A stretch of 64,000 nt of DNA, from positions 23,641,838 to 23,705,837 of the forward strand of contig NC_012877.2 of assembly GCF_000003195.3 (NCBI RefSeq), in the 5' to 3' direction. Every line of letters begins with the position of its first letter. The first letter of the stretch is position 1. The notes under the pieces are model-generated. The model was given only the letters and a program-made list of their open reading frames with translations. It ran no database searches and was not told the origin of the DNA. Of the stretch, positions 1-13,400 are shown one piece after another. This stretch comes from Sorghum bicolor. Its lineage: Eukaryota; Streptophyta; Magnoliopsida; Poales; Poaceae. Position numbers and translations under genes: made by a program.

Positions 1-1930
1 ATAAACGATAATCAAATGTACATAACAACTTAATAAGCTCATCGTCGGCGCAGCAAGAACCCCCAAGGCCGCTCATAATCGTGAGCACGGCTAGTATACC
101 AGTTTTACACTCTGCAGAGGTTGTACATCTTTACCCATGAGTCATGATTTACCCTTTCGCCCGAGGTAGCTAATCTCTTAACCCCCTTCCTAGGGAGGTC
201 GGCAGGGATCACTATGAAGCCTTTCAAAAGTTCATCTAACATGTTAGGGCCGCAAGGTTTCCTTTGCGCGCAGATATAGAGCCCCCCTTCCGATGGCACA
301 ATGACTCGCAGCCTATACTCATACAGACAGAGGCCACACTATACCCAAAACGGTTCAGCCCCTCCGCTCTTTCGAGTAACCTCTAACAAGCTAGAAAAGT
401 GCTTCATACTGAGCTAAAGCCAGAGCCATTATAGCCCTCATGGTTGCACTGTTGTCCCGGTGATCACTTACAGACAAGATCTCATACAGTTATATGTGTC
501 ATTCTTTTATGTTCATTGCATAGCTATTAATCATCTTACAAGATCATGGATTATATCAAGCACTAGCACATCTACAACAAATGCACATCAAGTAGGTAGG
601 CAAGGAATACAGGTAACAATCATCTATGATTTTGCTAAGGTCGACAAGGTGATAGCATGCATATGATATATATGTGGTTATAAGTGAATAGGTAACAAGG
701 ATGGTCCCAAGTTATACTTGCCTTGACCAAAGCTCTCCTGAGCCCGCTGGTCTTCAAAAGCTTGGTCTTGATCACCAACGTACAGCTCACCGTCTAATCC
801 AAATCATCAATCAACAACACGCAATCCAATGTAGACAATCATACACGAAGCAAACAAGATATAATTAGAACAATACACCAAACAGTGGTAAAACAAATAT
901 AAAAGTTTATCAAAATATTCTACGCAGCGCTACGATCACACAAACGTAAAGTTCACGAAAATCGGAATTAAAACGAGTAAGATATGAATTTTCTAAGATT
1001 TCCTATAGAGTAATAATTAATTAAATGCTACTGCAGAAATAAAAAGTTTCAAAACAGAGAAAATAGTACTACTAACATGTAGAGCTCGTAAATACGAATC
1101 TAACGCAATTTGAATGGATCAATTTGGAGTTAACACGATCATATATGGCTAAAACAAACTAGTGTATTTCCTTTGTATTTCTAGATTTGTTTTTTAAAGA
1201 AAAACGGCAACAAAATCCATCTGCGTCATCATGACGTCATCCAGCTAGCACATCACGCTTGCTCACCTCGACGAGTCGGACGACATGAGCACCAAGAAAC
1301 GTCACGGGGCTAGCCAGTGTGGCTCGGATTTGACGAGCTCACCAAGAACGATCTCAACGATGGGGAGCGGACTGGCTTGGACTCGATGGGACGGACGGCA
1401 AGTTCCTTTGCGAGACGCAGGTTGACGGAGGCTTTCCTCGACGTGAAGCTCGCGAGGCAGCGGCGGCGGCGCGGCAGCCGGACAAGAGCTAGGGCAGCGA
1501 TGCAACATCCAGGAGCCAAGGGTTCTCGGTTTGCAAAGGGATATATGTGGCCAACAGAGATACCCCGTATCTTACGAGAATTAGGGAGATACGAGAATTA
1601 GGGAGAGATCAGGTTCTACACGAAGCAGGAGAAAAAGAAAAGGCCTCCGGACCCAAAAAAAAACAAAGAGATGGTGCCAGTTTTTTTTTATCCAAAAGCT
1701 ATTTTCAAATCCAATTTGAAAACAATTTAAATTCAGTTCTAAGCTCTGGTCAAAAACCACTCATCTCAAAAATCAAATGCACAGGCATGCATGCTCAAAC
1801 TCATTGCTAACTCCTATGATAATTTTTAATTTAAGGAAAAATTTCATTTTACTATATTTTTATGAGCACAGAAATACAAAATAAATTATTTTAGCTCTAC
1901 TTTCAAAGAAGCAAAATTTAGGGTGTTACA
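1..1930 (-). repeat. 3' LTR of the LARD-like element (truncated by window edge)
   Basis: Ends in gggtgttaca at 1930 and matches 4308-6239 almost base for base. It includes a GC-rich block near 1235-1540 whose short reading frames exist in both LTR copies; these are compositional and not similar to any protein I know. The first 488 bases of the LTR (equivalent to 3820-4307) lie outside the window. Confidence 0.9.
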
Positions 1931-1947
1931 ATTCTACCCCCCTTAAG
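1931..1947 (-). other. Polypurine tract of the LARD-like element
   Basis: On the minus strand this reads cttaaggggggtagaat and abuts the LTR end, as expected for the plus-strand DNA primer of an LTR retrotransposon. Confidence 0.75.
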
Positions 1948-3804
1948 ATGAATCTCGTCCCGAGATTCAGAAGATGGTGATCAAAGAGATGTAGATTTTG
2001 AATCTTGTTCACTTTCTTGAGTAGTTATATCTTCATAGCATTGATTCCACTCTCTTACTCCAAGTAGCCTCTCAAGTATTCCTAAAATATTGACGAGACA
2101 CCTAGTGTAGCAGGTACGATCCTTCTTTAAGCTTATTTCTCCTATCCTTTTTAGACCCTACACATCATATAGTCTTTTAAATTCGCTGTACCGAGTCTCT
2201 TTATCCAAGGTTAGTTTCATCACTAAGTTCCAATTATCGGTACCTTTATCACAGTTAAGTTGCTTCACTCTCACACTATACATACAACTCTGTAGACTTT
2301 GGTGTCATCTGATCCTCATACACAACTCTTAATCCATGAGTATCAGTAATGACATAAACTTCCATTGGTATTAGCACACTCCAAATAGAATGATATCTTG
2401 AAACAAACCAACATACCAAGCACTTGATGTCCTCGTAGATGTTCGAGTTATTAACCACTTCTTCTCCTTATAGTTCTTTAATTAGGCTACCCCCCTTAAG
2501 AAAAGTCAACTAAGGGACCAAGAAAGGTAGCTTCCATACTTTCCAGACAGGTTAACTTAACATTGAGAACCTCTGACACTCCAAAGAACTTATGTGCAAT
2601 AGAGCAAACAGGTATCCTGAAATTTCCTCGCGATATGAAAAACACCAGCGTAGTAAAATGGACATAACTCTTATTCTATGAATCCAATAGAGTTGTGGCT
2701 TATACCGTTAGAACACTTATGAAATTCCAGCAACTTTCCTGTAGAAGACCTCCTTAGGTTCTGTCTTTAAGCTCAGGTAAAATAGCCAAATATAATACCC
2801 ATCCTAACAATGTCTCAGCAAAGGTGCAGTAAATTCCAGAAGTTATATCTCAAGCTCCTTAACTCATCTGGTGATGATCCTTATATTTTTGAAAAGCTTA
2901 GGAAATCCTCTACAACTTTCGTATACCATGTTTTTCCAGATTCTATATTTAACTTGGCCGAAAATAGGGAATACCAAAACTGTCCAGACTTTGATACAGA
3001 ACAGAAACATCTAATTGTAAATATCATATCTCAGGTTCTACTTAGCCAAATAAGTTCCAGCTTATACCGTTGGAAAGCTTAGCAAGTCGTCTATAACTTT
3101 TCTAAAGAATACTTTTCCAAATTCTATAGTTATATTTGTCTCAAACAGCAAGTTCCCAAAACTGGTCCAGATTCTGGACAGCACATCTGTATCATCTTGT
3201 GATTTTTGTAACTTCCAAACCATAATAGCTATGAGGGTGATTCTTGCGGTCAGAGAAAGATCTTGAAGTCTAGTTGTCCCCAGAAATATTTGATAAACTT
3301 TGCACAATCGGACCTTTAGATACACCAGCATTATTGCAAACTGCTCCAGAAATCAGCAAGAGATAGAAACAAGAGATAGCCAAACCCAACTACTTATTTC
3401 ATTAATCCTTATGCCTTAGGTCAATAAACTAATGAAATTGTGAAGTAATTCCATAAGATCATTGCAATCATTACAAAGATCCAAATCAAACATAAGCATA
3501 ATAACAAACCAACTAAGCACACTTCACTCAACTTGCGATATTATCGTTCTCTTCATTAAGGGTGAAGATCCTATAACCTCCTATTCCAATGACGTTAGAA
3601 GGTGGTAAGAAAAGTTCTAAAAGTATATTCAAAGCAAGGAGTGGTGATGAGAACAAGTCTTTTTAAAATAAGCAACAAAGGTGAAGATGAATAGGATATA
3701 GTGTGGAAGAAAATATCAAGGTCTATAGAGCAAGGATTTTATAGCAATTTCAAAACCTTAAGACGACCAATTTCTAACTAGCCTTGCGTCCGACAGTCAA
3801 CAAA
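1948..3804 (-). other. Non-coding interior of the LARD-like element
   Basis: About 1.86 kb with no long reading frame and no recognisable gag, protease, RT or integrase motif on either strand. It is AT-rich with loosely repeated phrases such as 'taccgttagaacac' and 'taccgttggaaagc' that suggest old internal repetition. I see no gene in it. Confidence 0.7.
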
Positions 3805-3816
3805 GCTCTGATACCA
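3805..3816 (-). other. Primer binding site, tRNA-iMet type
   Basis: Minus strand TGGTATCAGAGC, a perfect 12-base complement of the 3' end of plant initiator methionine tRNA, three bases from the LTR start. This fixes the orientation of the element. Confidence 0.9.
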
Positions 3817-3819
3817 ATT

Positions 3820-6239
3820 TGTCACACCCATATTTTAAGAACAAAATAGGATGCATAAAAGACTCATATGTGCCCCAGGAATAGTCGCACACATAAGTAG
3901 ACAAATCTCAAATGTACCATTGCAGTGTTTATTACATAGCGGAATATATATTGAATCACATAGTCTCATACAAAAATGATAACATAAAGTAAACAACGCT
4001 CTCAACGGAAGCTCCACACAGGGACACTGTTGACTGGTTGACTCCAAACCTAGTACTCATAACGGTAATCCTCATTCCAGTCATCTTCATTATCATATCC
4101 TGAGGTGTTGGAAAATTGCAAGAGTGAGCACATATCGTACTCAACAAGTATAACCAGGGGTTCATGAGGCTCAAATAGCTGACACTGGTTTGACTGCATT
4201 TAGCTTTTAATAGTGGATAGCATGTTCATAATTAAATAGCAATTGTCAAGGAAGCATAAATAATCCATTAATCACATGATCAAGTGTAAGCATAATTAAT
4301 CCATAGCATAAACGATAATCAAATGTACATAACAACTTAATAAGCTCATCGTCGGCGCAGCAAGAACCCCCAAGGCCGCTCATAACCGTGAGCACGGCTA
4401 GTATACCAGTTTTACACTCTGCAGAGGTTGTACATCTTTACCCATGAGTCATGATTTACCCTTTCGCCCGAGGTAGCTAATCTCTTAACCCCCTTCCTAG
4501 GGAGGTCGGCAGGGATCACTATGAAGCCTTTCAAAAGTTCGTCTAACATGTTAGGGCCGCAAGGTTTCCTTTGCGCGCAGATATAGAGCCCCCCTTCCGA
4601 TGGCACAATGACTCGCAGCCTATACTCATACAGACAGAGGCCACACTATACCCAAAACGGTTCAGCCCCTCCGCTCTTTCGAGTAACCTCTAACAAGCTA
4701 GAAAAGTGCTTCATACTGAGCTAAAGCCAGAGCCATTATAGCCCTCATGGTTGCACTGTTGTCCCGGTGATCACTTACAGACAAGATCTCATACAGTTAT
4801 ATGTGTCATTCTTTTATGTTCATTGCATAGCTATTAATCATCTTACAAGATCATGGATTATATCAAGCACTAGCACATCTACAACAAATGCACATCAAGT
4901 AGGTAGGCAAGGAATACAGGTAACAATCATCTATGATTTTGCTAAGGTCGACAAGGTGATAGCATGCATATGATATATATGTGGTTATAAGTGAATAGGT
5001 AACAAGGATGGTCCCAAGTTATACTTGCCTTGACCAAAGCTCTCCTGAGCCCGCTGGTCTTCAAAAGCTTGGTCTTGATCACCAACGTACAGCTCACCGT
5101 CTAATCCCAATCATCAATCAACAACACGCAATCCAATGTAGACAATCATACACGAAGCAAACAAGATATAATTAGAACAATACACCAAACAGTGGTAAAA
5201 CAAATATAAAAGTTTATCAAAATATTCTACGCAGCGCTACGATCACACAAACGTAAAGTTCACGAAAATCGGAATTAAAACGAGTAAGATATGAATTTTC
5301 TAAGATTTCCTATAGAGTAATAATTAATTAAATGCTACTGCAGAAATAAAAAGTTTCAAAACAGAGAAAATAGTACTACTAACATGTAGAGCTCGTAAAT
5401 ACGAATCTAACGCAATTTGAATGGATCAATTTGGAGTTAAAACGATCATTATATGGCTAAAACAAACTAGTGTATTTCCTTTGTATTTCTAGATTTGTTT
5501 TTTTAAAGAAAAACGGCAACAAAATCCATCTGCGTCATCATGACGTCATCCAGCTAGCACATCACGCTTGCTCACCTCGACGAGTCGGACGACATGAGCA
5601 CCAAGAAACGTCACGGGGCTAGCCAGTGTGGCTCGGATTTGACGAGCTCACCAAGAACGATCTCAACGATGGGGAGCGGACTGGCTTGGACTCGATGGGA
5701 CGGACGGCAAGTTCCTTTGCGAGACGCAGGTTGACGGAGGCTTTCCTCGACGTGAAGCTCGCGAGGCAGCGGCGGCGGCGCGGCAGCCAGACAAGAGCTA
5801 GGGCAGCGATGCAACATCCAGGAGCCAAGGGTTCTCGGTTTGCAAAGGGATATATATGGCCAACAGAGATACCCCGTATCTTACGAGAATTAGGGAGATA
5901 CGAGAATTAGGGAGAGATCAGGTTCTACACGAAGCAGGAGAAAAAGAAAAGGCCTCCGGACCCAAAAAAAAACAAAGAGATGGTGCCAGTTTTTTTTTAT
6001 CCAAAAGCTATTTTCAAATCCAATTTGAAAACAATTTAAATTCAGTTCTAAGCTCTGGTCAAAAACCACTCATCTCAAAAATCAAATGCATAGACATGCA
6101 TGCTCAAACTCATTGCTAACTCCTATGATAATTTTTAATTTAAGGAAAAATTTCATTTTACTATATTTTTATGAGCACAGAAATACAAAATAAATTATTT
6201 TAGCTCTATTTTCAAAGAAGCAAAATTTAGGGTGTTACA
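3820..6239 (-). repeat. 5' LTR of the LARD-like element
   Basis: A complete 2,420 bp LTR running from tgtcacaccc (3820) to ggtgttaca (6239) on the plus strand. It carries the same GC-rich block (about 5545-5850) as the left copy. The reading frames here (for example near 5626-5910 and 5856-6119) occur in both LTRs and have no protein similarity I recognise. Confidence 0.9.
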
Positions 6240-9200
6240 CTCAACTATCAATTGATTTGATAGGGTAACAGCTAGGTGTCCAAGGTTGCAAGGAGTATTT
6301 TCTAGGTCATCCTAAGGTTCGTCTTGGTTCAGTTCATACCACACAAACTAGCCTCATTATGCATGTATTGTTAGTGTGTCTATACATACAAGAGTCTTTT
6401 GATGATTAACCACAAACACCATATGGCTAACCAAACAGAACAAAACCTTTGATAGCACCACACACATAATGATGCTAACCGAGAGTAGGGACGTGCTTTT
6501 CTCTAGCTTGTGACTCAGATGTAGCATTTGGTACTATCTATGTGATTGTCCAAGATTGAATCTACTTGACAACATAGGGCCTAGAGAAGGAAATAGTATT
6601 TGCATCGTTGATCAACTTATTGTTTTCTTTGCATGACACTGTTTTATGAGACGTAGCCTTCAAGGATATCATGGAGTCATTTCTGAGGTAGTGATTAAAC
6701 TTCTAACTAATAATCATTCGTCTCTGAATACTAAAAAGTTCCAAAACTTTCTTCTTTGGTGGCAACAATTGTAGTTGATCCATTTGTAGGCAGTCAAGAT
6801 CAAAGTCAGCCAGAAAGAGATCACAATAGAGATGGTTGATTAGGACTGTGTGATTTCTATGATCAAGATTTGGATCAATTCTTGTCTAATTGGTAACTTG
6901 GACAACTTTAAGTGTTGTGTACCCTTTTGATTCAACAGTGGACGACAGAAGTTACTCACCAAACAACTGATACCGTTACACGGGTAACAAATAGAGTCTC
7001 TTGTCTACCACCTCTTGCAGTCTGTTAAGGTTTATGTCGGTAACCTATTCTTCAAAGGTTATCTTCTTAGCAACTTTAGAAGGAAGTCCTACTACATAAG
7101 TCTGGGATAGATCTTTTGATTGAAGATAAGGAAAGATAACCAAGGACAAGCTCATGAGAAGATAACACAGTGGTGTAGTTCTATAATAGATCATGACTAG
7201 CAACCACGATACCAGTGCATGCCGAGCAGCATGACCTTGTGTCTGCAGCCACAGGATGCTCTCAGTTTCGTCACGGCACCGTTAGTCATTAATCACGACG
7301 CTATTACCGATCTTACAACCAACGTGAAATCTCACATGACATAGGTAGGTCTTGCATGGATATGAATCATGTGCAAGAGAAAATTAAAGTAAGCAAAGAT
7401 GACAACAAGATTTGGAGGTAACAAGTAAAAGGTTAAAGGATGAGAACACGGCACGAGACATAAATGGATACGCCTTACGCCCATCAAGGTCATTACCTAA
7501 CAATTAATTCATGAGATGCGGTCATGTTGGGTAGGAACATGAGATCAAAGCTGATAAGCATCTCAAGACCTGGGGAGGTTGGAGGTGAATTAAGAAAACT
7601 CCAAAGGTAAAACCATTACGTCGATGAGAGATTGAGTTGATAAGGAGCTACATGATTTGTAAGCAAAGATTTAGAAATCAGGCAATAAGAGATTGCATTA
7701 CACAAGTTAAGCTTTGGGAGATGCAATCGGGAGGTCCAACATGGATTTGGTATGGTCTCCATAATTGGCAAAGAATAACTATGGTCAAAAGCTTTCTACA
7801 GCGAGAACTTATCCTAGCTAGTTGGCTAGACAAGGATATTTGCAAAGAGGTGTAGGACAACCATGGTATATGCAAGAATTTGAGGGTCTGGACATTGGTT
7901 TACGTATCAAGCATAGGCATGGATGTTCAAACATTCAAAACTAACACCCAAGTCTATAAGCTCGGCTCCTAAGAAAGGAAACCTAATTTGATACAACCAA
8001 CACACAATCAACCTAACTTGAGTGCCATTCTAAGATAAAGCTATTTAACACTCGTTCTTGTCGAGGACAAAACAAGAAACAACCAAGGCACGATCTAGAT
8101 AACCAACATCCACACAACATAACAGTTTTAAGCAAGTACTTGAGAAAACTCAAACAATCATGCTTAAACAACCACTACTAAGCACAAGGCTTACATATAA
8201 CAAGCATTTATCTACAGCAATACAACACATTTGTCCCACATACAAGGATTATGATACAAGGTGTGCTACAAAGCAAGTGGACATGGCTCATTCTTTTAGG
8301 GAGAAGATGATTTTGAGATAGATAGTAAAAAGGGCTCCATTTTTTTTGGCATGGCTGCACTATCATGCAAATGGACATACCACAAGCAAGAGTTTAGCAT
8401 TTAGAAAAACTCAGTGGGAAAAGATTATCAAACCTATAGAGTTATCCAAAACTTAACAAGGTTGAAAAAGAATATCAGTCAGCTCTGCCTAAACTAGGAT
8501 AGAGAACTTGACATGAACTTTAGAAAATGGTAATTAAAGTTTCATTGATCCAACAAACATGATCCTTAATCTTATAGAAAATCTTATCAAGTTATCTATA
8601 ATTTTCTTATTATCATCTTAAGACGCCTCTACAGCTAACAAGCACAAACAATACAAACAGGACATATCTATTCAGATTTTTGACAGATTCTGTCATTCTA
8701 CTTCACAGGCTCATAACATAAGATTTAGACCACCAAACGTAGTCATCTAAGACATTTTGGAAACCTTAACAAAAGTACTATACTTCTTCTTTTAACTCCA
8801 AGACATGATTCTGTATGCACACTAGTCAAACAAACTCAACATTCAAATCTGTTCAGAACACGATCAGGATCTGTCAACAAACTTCAAAAGTTCATAACTC
8901 CTAAACCATCTGGCCTACGGTCATGAAATTTTAGGATAGACTAGATATTGAGGTTGGCTACAACTTTGGTATTCACTATAGTTACAGAAAACACCATTAT
9001 TGTCATGAAAACACCACTAGAATACAAACTGCTCTGGCAGCCAAAATTCAACACACATATCAAGCAATGTTTTCCCTTGTTCTATTAACAAGAGAGCACA
9101 CACATGTAGAACTCCAGTTGCTACAAACACTATTACCTAGATAAACAATAATTTAATTTGATGACAAGGAGGGATTAACATAAGAATCACAATTGATTAA

Positions 9201-9600
9201 GTGAGGTTAAAGCATTTGCAAACATTTTCATGAGCAACGTATTCACCACTTGGCTAAACAAGTGGACACCTACAAGTTCAAGCATATAGCCTCAACTATT
9301 TCCATTATGGGTATGCCAATTTTTTTAGTTGATTAACATTAGAGGATTCATCATCACCGACAAGCTTTAGCTTTCAAAGGATTGTAGATTCTTATAGAAG
9401 CAAACATTTCAAGGCTAGACACATCACACACTACTTTCAAGCAAAGCTATTCAAGTAGCATGGACTAAGACAAATTTTTGTATGGCTTCACACAAGGAAA
9501 GGAGTAACATCACATCACTCACAAGTTACTTATCATTAGAACAAGAATGAGAGAAGAATAATTATGCATAATGCAACAATCATGATGATGTATGCTTCGT
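6240..9600 (-). other. Non-coding interior of the Tekay-like non-autonomous element
   Basis: About 3.4 kb with no reading frame over about 75 codons and no retroelement protein motif. The AT-rich text resembles the interiors of other large-LTR derivatives in this window. I see no gene here. Confidence 0.6.
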
Positions 9601-9618
9601 CTTATTCGTCCTCACAAA

Positions 9619-9640
9619 ATTGCCACCCTAAGGTGGCAAT
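9619..9640. other. Perfect 9-bp stem hairpin in the retroelement interior
   Basis: attgccacc, a four-base loop ctaa, then ggtggcaat. It lies at the border where similarity to the coding Tekay leader fades. Function unknown; possibly an RNA structure of the leader. Confidence 0.6.
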
Positions 9641-10029
9641 CACGCTCTATGTCGGTGGCATAACACGTACTCTTTCGACATATAGCTAGTCGTCAACTAT
9701 GTTCAATCTATGCATTCGTGGTTAGTGTACCTGCAGAAGAATTTCATTTCAGCCCAACCCAACAATAATAAAAGTACAGAAATGAAAGCTTGGTCTCTAG
9801 GTTGAAAGCTAAATACTCCAATATATATTCCCGAATATATATTGCAGCATGCTACCCATGTGAAGCACGCCCATGTATACACAGAGACATGTATACACGA
9901 TCGTACCAACTAACCCACAATTAAGTACCTTCATATAGACATGTGTGTAACATGTAAATATTCTAGTAACCACATCTAACTCTCCCCTAGACCGACGGTT
10001 GGACGGTCATGCTCTCACAACTCACATTC

Positions 10030-10227
10030 TTACCTTGAGCGTCGAGGCATATAGATCCATGCATTACCACTCAAGCAAGTGGCATCCATATAATTTCATG
10101 CCGTATGGACGACGAAAGGAAAATATTGCTTACCGTGGCGTAGAGGTATATGATCCATTCATTACCACTTATGTAAGTGGTATCCATACTATTGCACGTC
10201 GTATGGACGACGAAATAAAAGTTGCAA
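10030..10227 (-). repeat. Tandem duplication, two units of about 100 bp, in the retroelement leader
   Basis: Unit 1 (10030-10129) and unit 2 (10130-10227) share ttacc..g.gcgt.gagg.atat.gatcca, a hairpin around accact...agtgg, and gtatggacgacgaaa. Unit 2 holds the palindrome accacttatgtaagtggt. The coding Tekay element has a single related unit near 43015-43110 in the opposite orientation, so the duplication is specific to this derivative. Confidence 0.7.
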
Positions 10228-10436
10228 TAAAGTAAACCCCCCATAGTTAGTATCAGTTTACATAAAGCCACCTAGTAGTCCTTAATTGGGTATAATTGGA
10301 GGTTGTCGCTAGCATAGTTTTTGTAAATTAGTTTTGACAAATTTTGCCTATAGCTAAAGTTTTAGTCAAAATAGGATTTTGAAAACCAAAACTTTGTTTT
10401 TAAAACAATGTACCTGATAGTATTATACTTAATCTT

Positions 10437-10448
10437 ACTCTGATACCA
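10437..10448 (-). other. Primer binding site, tRNA-iMet type
   Basis: Minus strand TGGTATCAGAGT, 11 of 12 bases matching the initiator tRNA complement, two bases from the LTR boundary at 10451. Confidence 0.85.
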
Positions 10449-10450
10449 GC

Positions 10451-13400
10451 TGTGACAGAACCGCCAAATTTATACAAGTTTAAGTACGACTGTCCCCGTT
10501 TAACACGTTGACAAGCGTATACTCTCACTTATATAAACCCGGTAGTCTGCCGAGTGTCACGAAGGACCTCGGTAAATCAACCTTACACCAAGATCGCATG
10601 ATTAAGCAAATACACATCACATACACGGGGATTTGCAGCGGAAATAATATTTCAAAAGAGTTCACAAATAATAATACAAGTTTGGATTTTCCAAATCGAT
10701 TAGAAAACAACATAGGTTTCAAATGATTACAATAACATAAGTTATAAATACTTTGCTAGCATAGGTGACATCCTCCGACAAAAGCATGTAGATGAGAACA
10801 GTATATAGAATCACCGAGCCCACCGGCGGTTAGCCACCATCTTTAGCAGACTAAAGACTTCACCTGCAACATGGTGGGATAAACCCTGAGTACTCGAATG
10901 TACTCAGTTAGACTTACCCGACAGGATAGAAATAAAAGACTCTCCATGATATGCAAGGCTATTTGGTGGAGTTGGTTGGATAGCATAACTTTGCCAAAAA
11001 GAGCATTACTATCATGAGTCCTTACTTTCAACCTTTTAGTCAATATTCTAGCATCAAGTTCGGTTAAGCTACCATAGCTAGATTTTGCACCTATTCTATA
11101 GCAATCACTTGATTATTAGGCATCACATTAATAACCATATCTGGTTTATCATGTAGCCATCATCATCATCATAATCCTTAAGTTTATTTAGTGGATCTAC
11201 GTTGCCACTGCTCGAGTCAAGTTCTCACTATCCGGGAGAGACGGCGATTCGAATCGATTCCTATCCAGCTGGAGGGGTATTCCAAGCACTCACCCAAGCA
11301 TACCTCGCGAGGGCAGCTCGGATCAACTTTAGCTCAACTCCGGACCAATTCTCGGGTCCGTACAGCGCCACACCCCCAGGGACCGCCAATCTGCCAGGGT
11401 CAGGACTCTAACCTGACACCTCGGTCTTACGCCATTGACTCCCCGCACATCCTTGCTACCAACCGGGGTGCGCACTTAAACCGAACGGGGTATCCGGCCG
11501 GAGATGCACTCGTAGGCTTCGCGGTCGGAACGACTTATCCGGCCAACTAAGTGTTAGGCATGCCTTCAACATGACACGAGGACGTACAGCGTATCAGTCC
11601 TTAAACGACACAGACGGGAATAGATTCACACCCAAGACCTGCATGCCTTGTTGTTTCACTATCGTCATCCTGCCCGGTCTCAAATTCATTATTAACACCA
11701 TGGTTATTTCCACGATAGCAAATATAGCCAACCGTGATCAGGTATCCACCTATCTCTCGCAGGTGACAGGAAATCACCTGGCTTCTACCGAGCTAAGCAT
11801 AGAACGTCTTCCTTATACTAGTAAGGGTTCAGGTAGTTTCGTATAGTGGACAAGGTAGGAAATATGCACCAATGGTTTCATTCAACTCCTATCACCTAAT
11901 GCATCATACAAAGTTATATTCTTGTGCTTTTGTAAAAAGAAAGGGTAGGAGACTTAGAATGCTCAGGGGCTTGCCTGGAATCCGACACAAGTCAGTTAAG
12001 TTAGCTTGCGCCATCTTGACGGCATCCAAGTTCACAACACCTGTGTAGTCCTTCCATCATCCCAATAGGTGCACGTCCTTCACGTGGTTCATCTAGCGTA
12101 CCTAAATGAGATGCAAGATGCAAGTGTATGAACATATAGAGGTGCAATAGAGAATGCATCACACACAGGAAGCAAGGCAAGAGTAGGGTTACACTAAACA
12201 TACTTCAGCACTCCTCATTGCTTACTTAAAGATTACACAACCAACATGTTAAGACAACAAAGAATGTAACACTAAACATATTAGACATGGCATACATGTT
12301 TCACAAGATCTCAGATGTATTAACTTGGCCAGTATCAAAGACATAAGTCATACATAACAATATACCAAGCAACAGCAATACAAGGAATCTGTCATTTTTA
12401 GGACTGTTAACAGCAGCTGAGAAAATAAATCATAACTGGAGTTACACAACTCCAAAAGACATGCAAGAAGACATTCCGGAAAGCTTAAGAAATTATCTAC
12501 ATTTGATATTTAGACATCAAAGAATGATTCTCAACTTAAGCTGGTCGAAATTACAAGTTTCCAGAATCTGTCTCTGACAAACAGAGAGCAGCCATTTCTG
12601 GAATCAAACTTTGAACAGACATAACTCACAAACCACAAAGCCAAATACTACCAAATTTTAACAGCAGATAGATAGGTGAATTCTCTACAACGTTTCTATA
12701 AACAAGATTCCCAGAAAACATCATTTACATAATGTAATCCAAACAGTTCCACAAACTGTCCAGAAACAACAATTGCAAACAATTAATTATTAACTTATGT
12801 TTCAAACATGCATTTGAGCAAAACCATTGTTACCAACAGTTTGCATATATCTAAAGAACACCAGAAAACATAGTGGTCATTACCAAATAAATTTATTTAA
12901 TGCATTTCTTAATTTATTTGGATAATAAGGTGAATTAAAGAACATAGAACAAAAGTGCTCAATAAATTCCACCAAACTTACAATAGTTTATAAATACTAT
13001 CCATAGCCCACTGTATAAATTTCACTGCATTTGAATAAAGATATTAGCATCTATGAAAAAGACAAATTGCTATTGCAATTAACCATGTGAGAGCAAGAGA
13101 AATGCACAAATCATATTTTCTTCAAACACATGGCCATATCATATATAAACATGATACAAAAATATCATAGAATTGTACTGGAACAACATTTTCCATTTTT
13201 ACATTTTTATTTATAATTATAAACCATTTATCAAGCCCTATGAAGACATCTCTGTTCAAAACATTGACAGAATCTATCATGCCATATTAAAAAGCAATAA
13301 CTTGAGTTTCATATGTCTATAAATTATGATTATGTACTTCCTAGAAAGCTTACGAAATTGTGAACGACTTTGTTATAAACATCTAGAGCTAAATCTACAA

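Larger units (their letters stand above)
1..6239 (-). mobile_element. Non-autonomous large-LTR retrotransposon (LARD-like), left end outside window
   Basis: Two near-identical direct copies (bases 1-1930 and 4308-6239) are parts of two LTRs flanking a 1.9 kb interior. The right LTR is complete (3820-6239). The exact 12-base tRNA-iMet primer site TGGTATCAGAGC lies on the minus strand next to the right LTR and a purine tract lies next to the left LTR, so the element reads right to left. No gag or pol homology is visible in any frame of the interior, so it must rely on proteins from another element. Termini of the form TGTAACACCC resemble those of Tekay-type elements in the same window. By hand I count about 9 substitutions and 2 one-base indels over 1.93 kb between LTRs, so insertion was recent. 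The candidate target duplication base string at the right flank is ctcaa; the left flank is not in the window. Confidence 0.88.

Noticed and set aside
460..666. 68-codon frame repeated at 4767-4973
   Set aside because: Identical because it is in both LTRs of the LARD-like element; no recognisable protein.
3805..3816. tRNA gene fragments at the primer sites
   Set aside because: The matches are 12-17 bases, located beside LTRs, and lack any tRNA body; they are primer binding sites.
1..6239. Segmental tandem duplication of about 1.93 kb
   Set aside because: The copies are the two LTRs of one element, shown by the primer site and polypurine tract in the expected places.
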